Position numbers and translations under genes: made by a program. This document shows, piece after piece, positions 19,207 to 28,993 of a stretch of DNA of 64,000 nucleotides. Origin of the DNA: Pseudonocardiaceae bacterium (lineage in GTDB: Bacteria > Actinomycetota > Actinomycetes > Mycobacteriales > Pseudonocardiaceae); contig WHSZ01000018.1 of the NCBI GenBank assembly GCA_009379845.1, forward strand, positions 19,540 to 83,539, written 5' to 3'. A model generated the notes under the pieces. That model made no database searches and was not told where the DNA came from. It was given only the letters and a program-made list of their open reading frames with translations. Positions within the stretch are counted from its first letter, which is position 1. Each line of letters starts with the position of its first letter.

Positions 19207-19266
19207 TGCCGCCCATGGACTCCAAGAGATCGCCGCGACATGGCCAACTACCAAGTACCCCGGGTC

Positions 19267-19917
19267 TCAATACCGTCTGGACCGACTACGCCTGACCGGC
19301 GCCGAGGCCGGCAGCTCGCAGCCGGTCTCGGTCTCCAGATACCGCAACACCAGCTGCTGAGCGCGTGGCACGGACAGGCTTGAGTTCCGGCCCACGATGT
19401 GCAACCCGTACGCATCCTCGAGAGCGACGGCATTGGCGGCGACGTCGCCGATCGAGCCGCGTAGCGCGAACGCGCCGGTATCGCGACCGTGCGCGAGGGC
19501 GGCCGAGTACAGCGACACCTCGCGGTCCCACAACGCCGTCATCAGAACCGCGTGGGTACGACTGCGGGAGGCGTGCAGATGCGTCTCGTACAGGACCCGA
19601 GACACCGGATCGTGTTCGTCGGCTGGCATACCCGCTTCGACGAGCCGGACCAGGCGGCGGCGCGGGTCGGCCTCGGACTCGGCTGCCCGCGCCCGCGCCC
19701 AGTAGAAGCGGTCCACCGCGTCCTGGTGTACTTCGAGGACCAGGACGTCGAGGTCCGGGTAGTAGTAGCTAACCGAACCCGCCGACAGTCCGGCTTCCTC
19801 GGCAATGTCACGCACCCGGAGTCCGGTCATTCCGCGCCTGACGATGGCCCGCCCCGCCGCCGTCACCAGCTCGTCACGCCGCCGCGCCTGGTCCTTGGGT
19901 CGTGCCATGTTCGCCAT
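19267..19917 (-). CDS. TetR family transcriptional regulator
   Basis: RRDELVTAAGRAIVRRGMTGLRVRDIAEEAGLSAGSVSYYYPDLD. Confidence 0.9.
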   Translation of the reverse strand: MANMARPKDQARRRDELVTAAGRAIVRRGMTGLRVRDIAEEAGLSAGSVSYYYPDLDVLVLEVHQDAVDRFYWARARAAESEADPRRRLVRLVEAGMPADEHDPVSRVLYETHLHASRSRTHAVLMTALWDREVSLYSAALAHGRDTGAFALRGSIGDVAANAVALEDAYGLHIVGRNSSLSVPRAQQLVLRYLETETGCELPASAPVRRSRSRRY

Positions 19918-20001
19918 TATTGATGATCTGCATCAAGAAATCGAACGAGCCACTATGTCGATAAGCTGTTTCAAGGTCTTGCACATGCGGCCAATACCGC
20001 G

Positions 20002-20029
20002 CATTCTTTGCGGTGTATCGCAAAGAATG
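20002..20029. promoter_or_regulatory. Perfect inverted repeat upstream of amidohydrolase
   Basis: CATTCTTTGCG-GTGTAT-CGCAAAGAATG (11-bp arms, 6-nt loop). Confidence 0.6.
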
Positions 20030-20070
20030 TGGAGGAGCGGGATACTGACCGCACGTGAGAAAGGATCGAT

Positions 20071-21726
20071 GTGAGCTCCCATCATCCCGACACGGTCATC
20101 GTCAACGCCGAGGTCTACTGCGGTGTCCGGGGCGCGACGTCGGTGGCGATCTCAGGCGGCCGCATCCAGGCGGTCGAGGCCCGGCCCCTGAACGAACTTG
20201 CCGGACCGGGCACGGAAGTGATCGACGCCGGTGGCGGCACCCTGCTCCCAGGCTTCACCGACGCGCACGTGCACCCCCTGGCCGCCGGAGTACAGCTGCT
20301 TACGTGCGACCTGTCCCGCCTGCCCCATTCGGTCGATGCCTACCGGTCGGCCATCCTCGAATATGCCAACGCGCATCCCGACCTGGATTGGATCAGCGGC
20401 AACGGCTGGTACGGCGACACCTTTCCGGGTGGTCTGCCCCACCGGCTGTTCCTCGACGAGATCCTGCCGGACCGGCCGGCGGTCTTCATCAGCCACGACG
20501 CGCACGGGGTCTGGGCCAACAGCAGGGCCCTTGAGCTGGCCAAGATCGACGACCGGACACCCGACCCGGTGAACGGCAGGATCAACCGCGACGCGGACGG
20601 ACACCCGACCGGAGTCCTGGTCGAACGGGCCGGTGACCTCGTCACCTCACTCCTGCCTCCGGTGACCGTCGAGTTCGCGGAAGAGGCACTCCTCGCCGTA
20701 CAACGACATCTGCATTCGGTGGGCGTCACCGGCTGGCAGGATGCTTGCGTCGGACCGCTATGGGGCTTGCCCGACCCGCTGCCTGCCTACCTGAAACTCG
20801 CCGCCGACGGCAGGCTGACCGGCCGGGTCGTCGGAGCCCTGTGGTGGTTCGCCGACAAAGGCCTCGATCAGCTCGACTCCCTCGAGCAGCGCCGCTCCGA
20901 CAGCTCCGTGGGGCTATTCCGCGCGACCACGGTGAAGATCATGCAAGACGGTGTGTGCGAAAACTGCACGGGTGCCATGCTTGAGCCCTACGCCGGGAAT
21001 TTCCACCATGGAACCGGCACCGGCATGTCCTTCATCGAGCCGGACGAGCTCAGCCGGATCTGCCAGGAGCTCGGCCGCCGTCGGTTCCAGATCCACATGC
21101 ACGCGGTGGGCGATCGGGCGGTCCGGGAGTGCCTCGACGCCCTGGAGGCGGCTCGCCGCGCGGAGCCTCGGCACGACAACCGCCATCAGATCGCGCATCT
21201 CGACGTGGTGGCTCCCGCCGACGTGCCACGGTTCGCGGAACTCGGCGTCATCGGCAACATCCAGGCACTGTGGGCACGGCGGGACAAGGAGATCGTCGAG
21301 CGCAAACTGCCGTTGCTCGGCCGGGACCGGGAACCCCACCACTTCCCGTTCGGCGCGATCCATCGCGCGGGCGGGCGGCTGGCGATGGGCAGCGACTGGC
21401 CGGTCACCGACCCCAACCCGTTGTTGGCCATCTACACCGCGGCGAACCGCCTCGGGCCACCCGAGGACCCGCACGCCGTTGGCGACGACGTCTTCACCGA
21501 ACCCCTCGAAGCGGAACAGGCGATCGACCTGCGCACCGCCCTCGACGCCTACACGGCCGGTTCCGCCTACGCCAACCACGCCGAGCACGAGGTGGGAGCC
21601 ATCGCACCGGGCATGCTCGCCGATCTTGTCCTGCTCGATCGCCCGATCCTGACCGGCGAGCGCGTCAGCGCGGCGAAGGCGGCCCTGACGCTGGTCGAGG
21701 GCCAGGTGGTGTACCGCGACGGCTGA
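20071..21726 (+). CDS. Amidohydrolase family protein (YtcJ-like)
   Basis: DAGGGTLLPGFTDAHVHPLAAG; HMHAVGDRAV; MGSDWPVTDPNPL. Confidence 0.93.
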   Translation: MSSHHPDTVIVNAEVYCGVRGATSVAISGGRIQAVEARPLNELAGPGTEVIDAGGGTLLPGFTDAHVHPLAAGVQLLTCDLSRLPHSVDAYRSAILEYANAHPDLDWISGNGWYGDTFPGGLPHRLFLDEILPDRPAVFISHDAHGVWANSRALELAKIDDRTPDPVNGRINRDADGHPTGVLVERAGDLVTSLLPPVTVEFAEEALLAVQRHLHSVGVTGWQDACVGPLWGLPDPLPAYLKLAADGRLTGRVVGALWWFADKGLDQLDSLEQRRSDSSVGLFRATTVKIMQDGVCENCTGAMLEPYAGNFHHGTGTGMSFIEPDELSRICQELGRRRFQIHMHAVGDRAVRECLDALEAARRAEPRHDNRHQIAHLDVVAPADVPRFAELGVIGNIQALWARRDKEIVERKLPLLGRDREPHHFPFGAIHRAGGRLAMGSDWPVTDPNPLLAIYTAANRLGPPEDPHAVGDDVFTEPLEAEQAIDLRTALDAYTAGSAYANHAEHEVGAIAPGMLADLVLLDRPILTGERVSAAKAALTLVEGQVVYRDG

Positions 21727-21964
21727 CCACTTGCCCTCCCGCACCGCGTGGGCGGATGCGGAAGATCTGGCGTCGAGAGTGGACGGCCCTACCAGAAAAG
21801 ATCAAGTCGGCATCACGCGTCGGTTCGGCGTAGGACTGCGCCTCGGCGATAGGAGGGCTGTAGTGCATGTGAGTATCCGATGGCCTAGACCAGAAAATGA
21901 TGTTTGTGACCACGTCCAGGTGAGCCGAGACTCAGTGCCAACGTGAGCCGGACGGAGGCACCTG

Positions 21965-23398
21965 ATGAACGACGTTGAACGCACCGAGTCTCTTGAGGTC
22001 GAGGTCCGCACGATCGACCACATTCCCGAGGATGAAAGGCATGGCCGCGCCCGGAACCTTTTCACGATCTGGTTCGGCTCCAACATCATGCTTCTTACCG
22101 TCGCCACCGGTGTGATCGCGACGGCCGTCTACGGACTGCCGTTCTGGGGTGCCCTGCTGGCGTTGGCGCTCGGCAACGTCGTCGGCGGTGTGGTGATGGC
22201 GATGCACGCCGCCCAGGGCCCACAGATGGGCGTCCCGCAGATGCTTCAAACCCGTGCCCAGTTCGGCTCGTTCGGCAGCCTGTTGGTGGTTGTGCTGGTT
22301 ATCGTGATGTACGTCGGTTTCTTCGCATCGAACTTGGTGCTCGGCGGCCAGGCGGTATCCCGGTTGCTGGGGCTGGACGAGCGGCTCGCCATCACGTTGA
22401 TCGGCCTTGTCAGCGTGGCGGGCGCGGTGGTCGGTTACCGGCTCATCCACGCCCTCACCGGGTTGATGTCCGTGGTCGCTGGACTCACACTCGCGCTCGC
22501 CTTCGTCTGGATGCTGTTCGTTAACGGTGTTCCCGAGGCCACCTTCGGTGCTGGAGGATTCAGTTGGCTCGGCTTTATGGGCACGCTCTCGCTGGCCGCT
22601 CTGTGGCAGATCGCCTATGCGCCCTACGTTTCGGACTACACGCGATACATGCCGAGGGACACCGGGGTTCGCCCCGCCTTCTGGGCGACCTACGCCGGGG
22701 CCGTGCTGGGCTCCCTGCTGCCGATGGTGCTCGGAGCTGTCGTGGGGGCGGCCATGCCGGATGCCGAAACGGTCAGCGGCCTGGCAGAGCTCGTGAACGG
22801 CATTGGTGCGGCAGTGATCGCGGTATTCGGAATCGGGATCGCGTGCACCAACGCGATGAACCTGTACTGCGGAGCGCTGTCAGCGATGACGGTCGGCCAG
22901 ACCATCTTCCCCCGTTGGATGCCACAGGCGGGGTCTCGCGCGATTGTCGCCTCTGTACTGTTCGCGGGTGCGTTGCTGATGGCCCTGGCTGGCAAGGATG
23001 ACTTCCTGGTCAACTTCACCAACTTCATGCTCCTGCTGCTCTGTGTCCTCGTGCCGTGGACCGCGATCAACCTCGTCGACTACTACGCCATCAAGCGCGG
23101 CCGCTACGACATCAAGTCCTTGTTCCGGCGCGACGGCGGCATTTACGGCACCTTCAACCGCGTGGCCGTCGTGTGCTACTTCCTCGGCATCGCCGTTCAA
23201 GTGCCTTTTCTAAGCACCCCGATTTACACCGGGCCGATCGCGACCGCCATCGGCGGGGTCGATCTTTCCTGGATTGTTGGTCTCGTCGTGATCAGCCCGC
23301 TCTACTACGTGTTGATGCGCGCCGTCGGCAGGGGACCGGCCCCAGACTCCACCGCCACCACGTCCAGCCCCGTTGTCACTGAAGGAGCACCACGATGA
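21965..23398 (+). CDS. NCS1-family nucleobase/heterocycle permease (purine-cytosine permease-like)
   Basis: RNLFTIWFGSNIMLLTVATGVIATAVYGLPFWGALLALALGNVVGGVVMAMHAAQGPQMGVPQMLQTRAQFGSFGS. Confidence 0.92.
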   Translation: MNDVERTESLEVEVRTIDHIPEDERHGRARNLFTIWFGSNIMLLTVATGVIATAVYGLPFWGALLALALGNVVGGVVMAMHAAQGPQMGVPQMLQTRAQFGSFGSLLVVVLVIVMYVGFFASNLVLGGQAVSRLLGLDERLAITLIGLVSVAGAVVGYRLIHALTGLMSVVAGLTLALAFVWMLFVNGVPEATFGAGGFSWLGFMGTLSLAALWQIAYAPYVSDYTRYMPRDTGVRPAFWATYAGAVLGSLLPMVLGAVVGAAMPDAETVSGLAELVNGIGAAVIAVFGIGIACTNAMNLYCGALSAMTVGQTIFPRWMPQAGSRAIVASVLFAGALLMALAGKDDFLVNFTNFMLLLLCVLVPWTAINLVDYYAIKRGRYDIKSLFRRDGGIYGTFNRVAVVCYFLGIAVQVPFLSTPIYTGPIATAIGGVDLSWIVGLVVISPLYYVLMRAVGRGPAPDSTATTSSPVVTEGAPR

Positions 23399-24885
23399 CC
23401 AAGACGCATGCCGAATGGCAGCAGCTTGCCGCGGCAATCACCCCTCGGCGCGACCTCTGGGTGGACGGTTCGTTCCGCGAGGCTGGCGACGGGCAACGCT
23501 TGCCCACGCTCGACCCGGCCACCGGGCGGGTACTTGCCGAGGTGGCCGCCGCCGGCGCGGCCGATGTCGACGCGGCCGTGGCGGCAGCCCGCGCCGCGTT
23601 CGAGGAACGCCGCTGGAGTGGCCTGGCGCCGTCCGAACGCAAGGCGATCCTGCTCCGACTCGCCGACCTGGTTCGCCAGCACGCCGACGAGCTGGCGGTC
23701 CTGGACTCCATGGACGGAGGCAAGCTGATCACCGACACGTCCACCGTGGACATTCCGGGGTCTGCCGCCATCCTGCAGTGGTACGCCGAGGCCGCTGATA
23801 AGCAGTACGGAGAGATCGCGCCGACCGGGGACGGCGACCTTGCCATGATCAGCCGGGAGCCGCTCGGTGTCGTCGCCGCGGTGGTGCCGTGGAACTTCCC
23901 GCTCGAGATGGGGATGTGGAAGATGGCCCCGGCGCTCGCCGCCGGAAACTCGGTCGTCCTCAAACCTGCCGAGGAGGCACCGCTATCCTCACTCCGCTTC
24001 GCGGAACTGGCCAAGGAGGCCGGCCTGCCCGACGGCGTGCTCAACGTCGTTCCCGGTGCGGGGGAGGTAGCCGGCAAGGCGCTCGGCCTGCACACCGACG
24101 TCGACGTAGTGACATTCACCGGCTCGACGCCGGTCGGGAAGATGTTCCTGGAGTACGCCGGGCGTTCCAACATGAAGCAGGTCTGGCTGGAGTGCGGCGG
24201 CAAGAGCGCGAACGTGGTCTTCGACTCCGTGGCCGACCTCGACACCGCCGCGGACGGGGTCTGCTTCGGCATCTTCACCCATGCCGGACAGGTTTGTTCC
24301 GCGAACTCGCGACTGTTGGTGCACCGGTCCGTCAAGGACGCCCTGTTGGGCAAGGTGCTTGGGCGCGCCGCCGCGCTCCGGGTGGGGGATCCGCTCGATC
24401 CGGCCTCCAAGATGGGGCCGTTGATCACCGAAGAGGCAGTCACCCGGGTGTGCCGCCTGATCGAAGCCGGACGGTCCGAGGGCAAGTTGGTGCTCGGAGG
24501 CGAGCGGCCAGCCGATCTGCCGACCGGGGCGTTCCTCCAGCCAACGATCTTTGATGAGGTGCAGCCGGGTTCTCGGCTCGCCCGTGAGGAGATCTTCGGG
24601 CCCGTGCTCAGTGTGACCGCGTTCGATAACGAGGACGAGGCGATCGCGCTGGCCAACGACACCAAGTACGGTCTCGCCGCCTCGGTGTGGTCCGACGACA
24701 TAAGACAGGCACACCGAGTCGCCGGCCGGCTGCGCGCGGGGACCGTCTCGGTCAACACCGTCGATGCGCTGGACGTGCTGACACCGTTCGGTGGTTTCGG
24801 CGAATCCGGCTTCGGGCGTGACCTGTCGCTGCACGCCTTGGACAAGTTCACCGCACTCAAGACCACGTGGCTGAAGTACTCATGA
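23395..24885 (+). CDS. Aldehyde dehydrogenase family protein
   Basis: VVPWNFPLEMGMWKMAPALAAGNSVVLKPAEEAPLSS; WLECGGKSANVVF; AGQVCSANSRLLV. Confidence 0.95.
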   Translation: MTKTHAEWQQLAAAITPRRDLWVDGSFREAGDGQRLPTLDPATGRVLAEVAAAGAADVDAAVAAARAAFEERRWSGLAPSERKAILLRLADLVRQHADELAVLDSMDGGKLITDTSTVDIPGSAAILQWYAEAADKQYGEIAPTGDGDLAMISREPLGVVAAVVPWNFPLEMGMWKMAPALAAGNSVVLKPAEEAPLSSLRFAELAKEAGLPDGVLNVVPGAGEVAGKALGLHTDVDVVTFTGSTPVGKMFLEYAGRSNMKQVWLECGGKSANVVFDSVADLDTAADGVCFGIFTHAGQVCSANSRLLVHRSVKDALLGKVLGRAAALRVGDPLDPASKMGPLITEEAVTRVCRLIEAGRSEGKLVLGGERPADLPTGAFLQPTIFDEVQPGSRLAREEIFGPVLSVTAFDNEDEAIALANDTKYGLAASVWSDDIRQAHRVAGRLRAGTVSVNTVDALDVLTPFGGFGESGFGRDLSLHALDKFTALKTTWLKYS

Positions 24886-26426
24886 GCACGGAGAAGTACG
24901 AGACGTACGACGTTGTGGTCGTGGGCGGCGGCACGGCCGGTGCCCTGCTCGCCAGCCGGCTGTCCGAGCACCCTGCCACCTCGGTGGCACTGGTCGAGTG
25001 GGGTCCGGACGACCGCGGGGAAGAGCGAGCACGATCGCTGCGCCGTTGGCCGGAGATGCTGGAGGGCGAGTTCGACCTCGACTACCGGCTCGAGCCGCAG
25101 GAGCGGGGGAATGCGGGCATCCGGCTGGCTCGCATGCGGTTGCTGGGAGGTTGTTCCAACGCCAACACGATGATCACGTGGCGTCCCCTGCCGGCAGACC
25201 TCTCTGAGTGGGTTGCCGCTGGAGCATCGGGATGGGAGCCGGAGACCGTTCTTCCCTACTTCGAGCGGCTGCGGACGACGATCGGCCCGGTCGCCGAGAA
25301 GGATCGCAACCCGTACGTCACCGACGTGATCGCGGCCGCTTCCGAGGCGTTCGACCTGCCCGTCCAGGAGCGCTGGAACGACGGGCGGATGGACGGGCGG
25401 GTGGAGGGGACCGGGTTCTTCGAGGTCGGCTACGTTCCCGAGACCAACCAGCGCGGTGCCACCTCGTTGGACTACCTCCACCCGGTGATGGACGTGCGCG
25501 ACAACCTCTCTGTGCTGACCCGCCTCCGGGCCGAGCGGGTGTTGCTGGAGGCCGGACGTGCCGAGGGTGTGCTGGTGCGTGGCGGCGACGGCGCCACTCG
25601 AGAGATCCGGGCGGCTCGCGAGGTCGTGCTGTGCTGCGGTGCGGTGGACAGCCCGCGGTTGCTGCAGCTCTCCGGAATCGGCCCCGGTGCGGTGCTGGAG
25701 GCCGCCGGTGTCGACGTGTGTGTCGACCTCCCTGGGGTGGGAGAAAACCTGCAGGACCACCCGGAGGGGCTGGCGATCTGGGAGGCGAACAGGACCCCTC
25801 CCTCGGTCTGCGCGAGCGGGTGGGATGCCGGGGCGCTGCTGAATCTGGAGGGTGACCCGGGGCAGCCCGACGTGCTCATGCACTTCCCGGTCGAGCCCTG
25901 GGCGGTCCATGCCGAGGCGTACGGTGCCGAGTTGCCGGAGCGGATCGTGTCGCTGACTCCTAATGTGGCGAAGCCGGCGAGCCGCGGCCGGATCTGGATC
26001 ACCTCGGCGGATCCGGACCAGCCGCCGGCAATCGACCCGAGGTACTTCACCGACCATGAGGGGCACGACGAGCGGATGCTGCTCGCCGGGGTGCGAGCGG
26101 CCCGACGGATCGCGAGGCATGAACCGTTCGCGTCCTGGCGCCTCCGCGAGGTCTTCCCCGGACCCTCGGTGCGGTCCGACGCGGAACTTTCCGAGGTGGC
26201 TCGCGCCACCCACCAGACTGTCTACCACCCGAGTGGCACGTGCCGGATGGGCGCGGACGGTGACCCGATGGCGGTGTTGGACCCGAGTTTGCGGGTGCGT
26301 GGAGTGGCCGGCCTGCGGGTCGTTGATGCCTCGGTTTTCCCGACTCTGACGTCGGTGAACCCGGTCGGCACGGTGATGGTGGTCGCCGAACGTGCCGCTG
26401 ACCTAATACATCAAGATTTGCGATGA
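24882..26426 (+). CDS. GMC family oxidoreductase (choline-dehydrogenase-like)
   Basis: DVVVVGGGTAGALLASRLSE; REVVLCCGAVDSPRLLQLSGIGPG; C-terminal VVDASVFPTLTSVNPVGTVMVVAERAADLI. Confidence 0.95.
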   Translation: MSTEKYETYDVVVVGGGTAGALLASRLSEHPATSVALVEWGPDDRGEERARSLRRWPEMLEGEFDLDYRLEPQERGNAGIRLARMRLLGGCSNANTMITWRPLPADLSEWVAAGASGWEPETVLPYFERLRTTIGPVAEKDRNPYVTDVIAAASEAFDLPVQERWNDGRMDGRVEGTGFFEVGYVPETNQRGATSLDYLHPVMDVRDNLSVLTRLRAERVLLEAGRAEGVLVRGGDGATREIRAAREVVLCCGAVDSPRLLQLSGIGPGAVLEAAGVDVCVDLPGVGENLQDHPEGLAIWEANRTPPSVCASGWDAGALLNLEGDPGQPDVLMHFPVEPWAVHAEAYGAELPERIVSLTPNVAKPASRGRIWITSADPDQPPAIDPRYFTDHEGHDERMLLAGVRAARRIARHEPFASWRLREVFPGPSVRSDAELSEVARATHQTVYHPSGTCRMGADGDPMAVLDPSLRVRGVAGLRVVDASVFPTLTSVNPVGTVMVVAERAADLIHQDLR

Positions 26427-26511
26427 CCTAGTCCAAAAACATCTGTTGGACAGATGGTCCGCTTGCGGTTGCACTGGTCTTAGCCAACGGAGAACGGCCC
26501 GAGGGGTCGAA

Positions 26512-27891
26512 ATGACTAGCACCGAACCCCGGGGCACGGAGTGCCGCTCGAAGACGGAGGTTGAGTTGTCGACGGAACAGACGGAACAGATTGAAGTCCT
26601 CGTCGTCGGCGGGGGCCAGGCCGGCCTGGCGATGAGTGAGCACCTGAGCAACCACCGCGTGCCCCACCTCGTCCTTGAGCGGCATCGAATCGCGGAGCGA
26701 TGGCGCTCGGAGCGCTGGGACTCCCTGGTTACGAACGGGCCCGCCTGGCACGATCGCTTTCCTGGTCTCGAGTTCCTCGACGTCGACCCCGATGGCTTCG
26801 CATCCAAGGAGCAGGTCGCGGACTACTTCGTTGGCTACGCGACGAAGATCAGCGCGCCGATCCGATGCGGTGTCGAAGTGACGTCAGTGCGAAGGAACTT
26901 TGGTCGGCCCGGTTTCCGCGTGCAGACATCGGACGGCGTCATCAACGCACGCTTCATCGTCTGCGCGACGGGGCCGTTCCAGCGGCCCGTTATTCCACCA
27001 ATCGTGCCGGATGGTGCGGTACCTGTGCAGATCCACTCCAGCGCCTACCGCAACCCGAAGCAGCTGCCCGAAGGTGCCGTACTTGTGGTCGGAGCGGGAT
27101 CGTCAGGGGTGCAGATCGCTGACGAGCTTCGGCAATCGGGACGGCCGGTTTACCTCTCCGTCGGTCCGCATGACCGGCCACCACGTCGCTATCGCGGGCG
27201 GGACTTCTGCTGGTGGCTCGGGGTGCTCGGGAAGTGGGATGCGGAGACTCCTCCCCAGGGCGCGGAGCACGTCACCATCGCGGTCAGTGGAGCGAATGGC
27301 GGTCACACCGTCGACTTCCGTGACCTGGCCGCCCGTGGGGTGCAGCTCGCCGGAATGACCGCTTCGTTCGACAACGGAACGCTGCGGTTTTCGCGGGACC
27401 TGGGTGAGAACATCGCGGGCGGTGACGCCAACTACCTGTCGTTGCTCGACGAAGCGGACGCCTATGTGGCGCGTAACGGCCTCAGTCTGCCCGAGGAACC
27501 GGGAGCCCGCGCTCTCGGGCCAGATCCAGAGTGCGTGACGAACCCGCTCGTTGAGCTCGACCTCGCTGACGCCGGTGTCACCTCCATCGTCTGGGCGACG
27601 GGCTTCGCCACCGAGTACGGCTGGCTCCAAGTTGATGCGTTCGACGAGGACGGCAAGCCAAAGCACCGACGTGGCGTCTCGTCTGAGCCGGGTGTCTATT
27701 TCCTGGGACTCCCGTGGCTGTCTCGGCGTGGCTCGAGCTTCATCTGGGGAGTCTGGCACGACGCCAAGTTTCTGGCCGACCACATCACGACCCAGCGCGG
27801 CTACCTCGCCTACGGAACCAGAGACGGATCGAGCGATGGCGTGCGCCCGGCCGCTGACTTTTCGGAAACCATGTTGGGAGCCGCCAAATGA
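26512..27891 (+). CDS. Flavin-dependent monooxygenase (CzcO/FMO-like NAD(P)/FAD protein)
   Basis: EVLVVGGGQAGLAMSEHLSN; second Rossmann GAVLVVGAGSSGVQIADEL; IVWATGFATEYGWL. Confidence 0.9.
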   Translation: MTSTEPRGTECRSKTEVELSTEQTEQIEVLVVGGGQAGLAMSEHLSNHRVPHLVLERHRIAERWRSERWDSLVTNGPAWHDRFPGLEFLDVDPDGFASKEQVADYFVGYATKISAPIRCGVEVTSVRRNFGRPGFRVQTSDGVINARFIVCATGPFQRPVIPPIVPDGAVPVQIHSSAYRNPKQLPEGAVLVVGAGSSGVQIADELRQSGRPVYLSVGPHDRPPRRYRGRDFCWWLGVLGKWDAETPPQGAEHVTIAVSGANGGHTVDFRDLAARGVQLAGMTASFDNGTLRFSRDLGENIAGGDANYLSLLDEADAYVARNGLSLPEEPGARALGPDPECVTNPLVELDLADAGVTSIVWATGFATEYGWLQVDAFDEDGKPKHRRGVSSEPGVYFLGLPWLSRRGSSFIWGVWHDAKFLADHITTQRGYLAYGTRDGSSDGVRPAADFSETMLGAAK

Positions 27892-28328
27892 ACGCTCAAA
27901 TTCTCGCCGGCGGACACACTCGGATCCGCCCGTTCAACACCCGCGAGACCTACCCGGAGCAGGACCTCGACAACGACCTGTGCCAGGCAGTGGTGGCCGG
28001 TAACACCGTCTATGTGCGCGGACAGATCGGTCAGGACCTCGACACCAGCGAATCGGTCGGCATTGGCGACGTGGTAGCTCAGACAGAACAGGCCATGGCG
28101 AATATCGACATGCTCCTGAAGGAAGCAGGGGCGCGGATGGAACACCTGGTCAAACTGACGATCTACCTCGTCGACCCACGTTTCCGAGCGCCGGTGTACC
28201 GCACCATCGGCCGGTGGACTCGCGGCGTGCACCCGATCTCCACTGGGCTGGTCGTTTCCGGGCTGGCCCGCCCGGAGTGGCTTGTCGAGGTGGACGCGAT
28301 CGCCGTGATTCCGGGGGAGGAGCGATGA
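27888..28328 (+). CDS. RidA family protein
   Basis: NTVYVRGQIGQDLDT...DVVAQTEQAMANIDMLLKEAGARMEHLVKLTIYLVDPRFR. Confidence 0.9.
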   Translation: MNAQILAGGHTRIRPFNTRETYPEQDLDNDLCQAVVAGNTVYVRGQIGQDLDTSESVGIGDVVAQTEQAMANIDMLLKEAGARMEHLVKLTIYLVDPRFRAPVYRTIGRWTRGVHPISTGLVVSGLARPEWLVEVDAIAVIPGEER

Positions 28329-28993
28329 CATTCTCAGTGCTGGGCACCGACGGCAACGGCGCCGTCGGAATGGCCGTATCGTCCTCGAGCCCCGCTGTGG
28401 CCGCCCGCTGCGTTCACCTGCGCTCTGGGGTCGGCGGCGCCAGCTCTCAGAACATCACCGACCCACGACTCGGCACCCGGCTCCTGGACGCGCTGGAGCG
28501 GGGCCTTGCCCCGGAGAAGGCACTGGCCGAGGTCACCGAATCGGCCTCAGACATCGACTACCGCCAGCTTACGGTTCTCGACCTCGCCGGTGCGGGTGCG
28601 ATCTACTCGGGACGCCGTGCCCTCGGCATCGTCGGCGAGCACAGGGGTCGGTCTGTCGTCGCGGCGGGCAACATGCTCGCCGACGCCGCGGTGGTCGATG
28701 CGGTCGCTAGTGCATTCGAGAACGCGGAAGGTGACTTGGAGCTCCGGCTGCTCGCTGCCCTGGAGGCTGGCGTTGCCGCCGGCGGCGAGCAGGGTCCACT
28801 GCACTCCGCGGGCCTGTCCGTGGTGCGTGAGGTGCCGTGGCGCGAGACGGACCTGCGGGTGGACTGGCACGACAATCCTGTGCACGAACTGCGCCGGCTG
28901 GTGGAGCTGTGGCTACCGCAGCGCGACGATTACGTCATCCGTGGGCTGCGGCCTGGCGACGCACCGTCGTACGGCGTCCCGGGGGACGAGTGA
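28325..28993 (+). CDS. DUF1028 family protein (Ntn-hydrolase-like)
   Basis: MTFSVLGTDGNGAVGMAVSSSSPAVAARCVHLRSGVGGASSQNITDPRLGTRLLDALERGL; GNMLA motif. Confidence 0.85.
   Translation: MTFSVLGTDGNGAVGMAVSSSSPAVAARCVHLRSGVGGASSQNITDPRLGTRLLDALERGLAPEKALAEVTESASDIDYRQLTVLDLAGAGAIYSGRRALGIVGEHRGRSVVAAGNMLADAAVVDAVASAFENAEGDLELRLLAALEAGVAAGGEQGPLHSAGLSVVREVPWRETDLRVDWHDNPVHELRRLVELWLPQRDDYVIRGLRPGDAPSYGVPGDE

Noticed and set aside
23376-26228. 950-aa ORF on the minus strand
   Set aside because: Lies fully antisense to the well-supported ALDH and GMC genes; low-complexity Arg/Ser/Pro composition typical of shadow ORFs in high-GC DNA.
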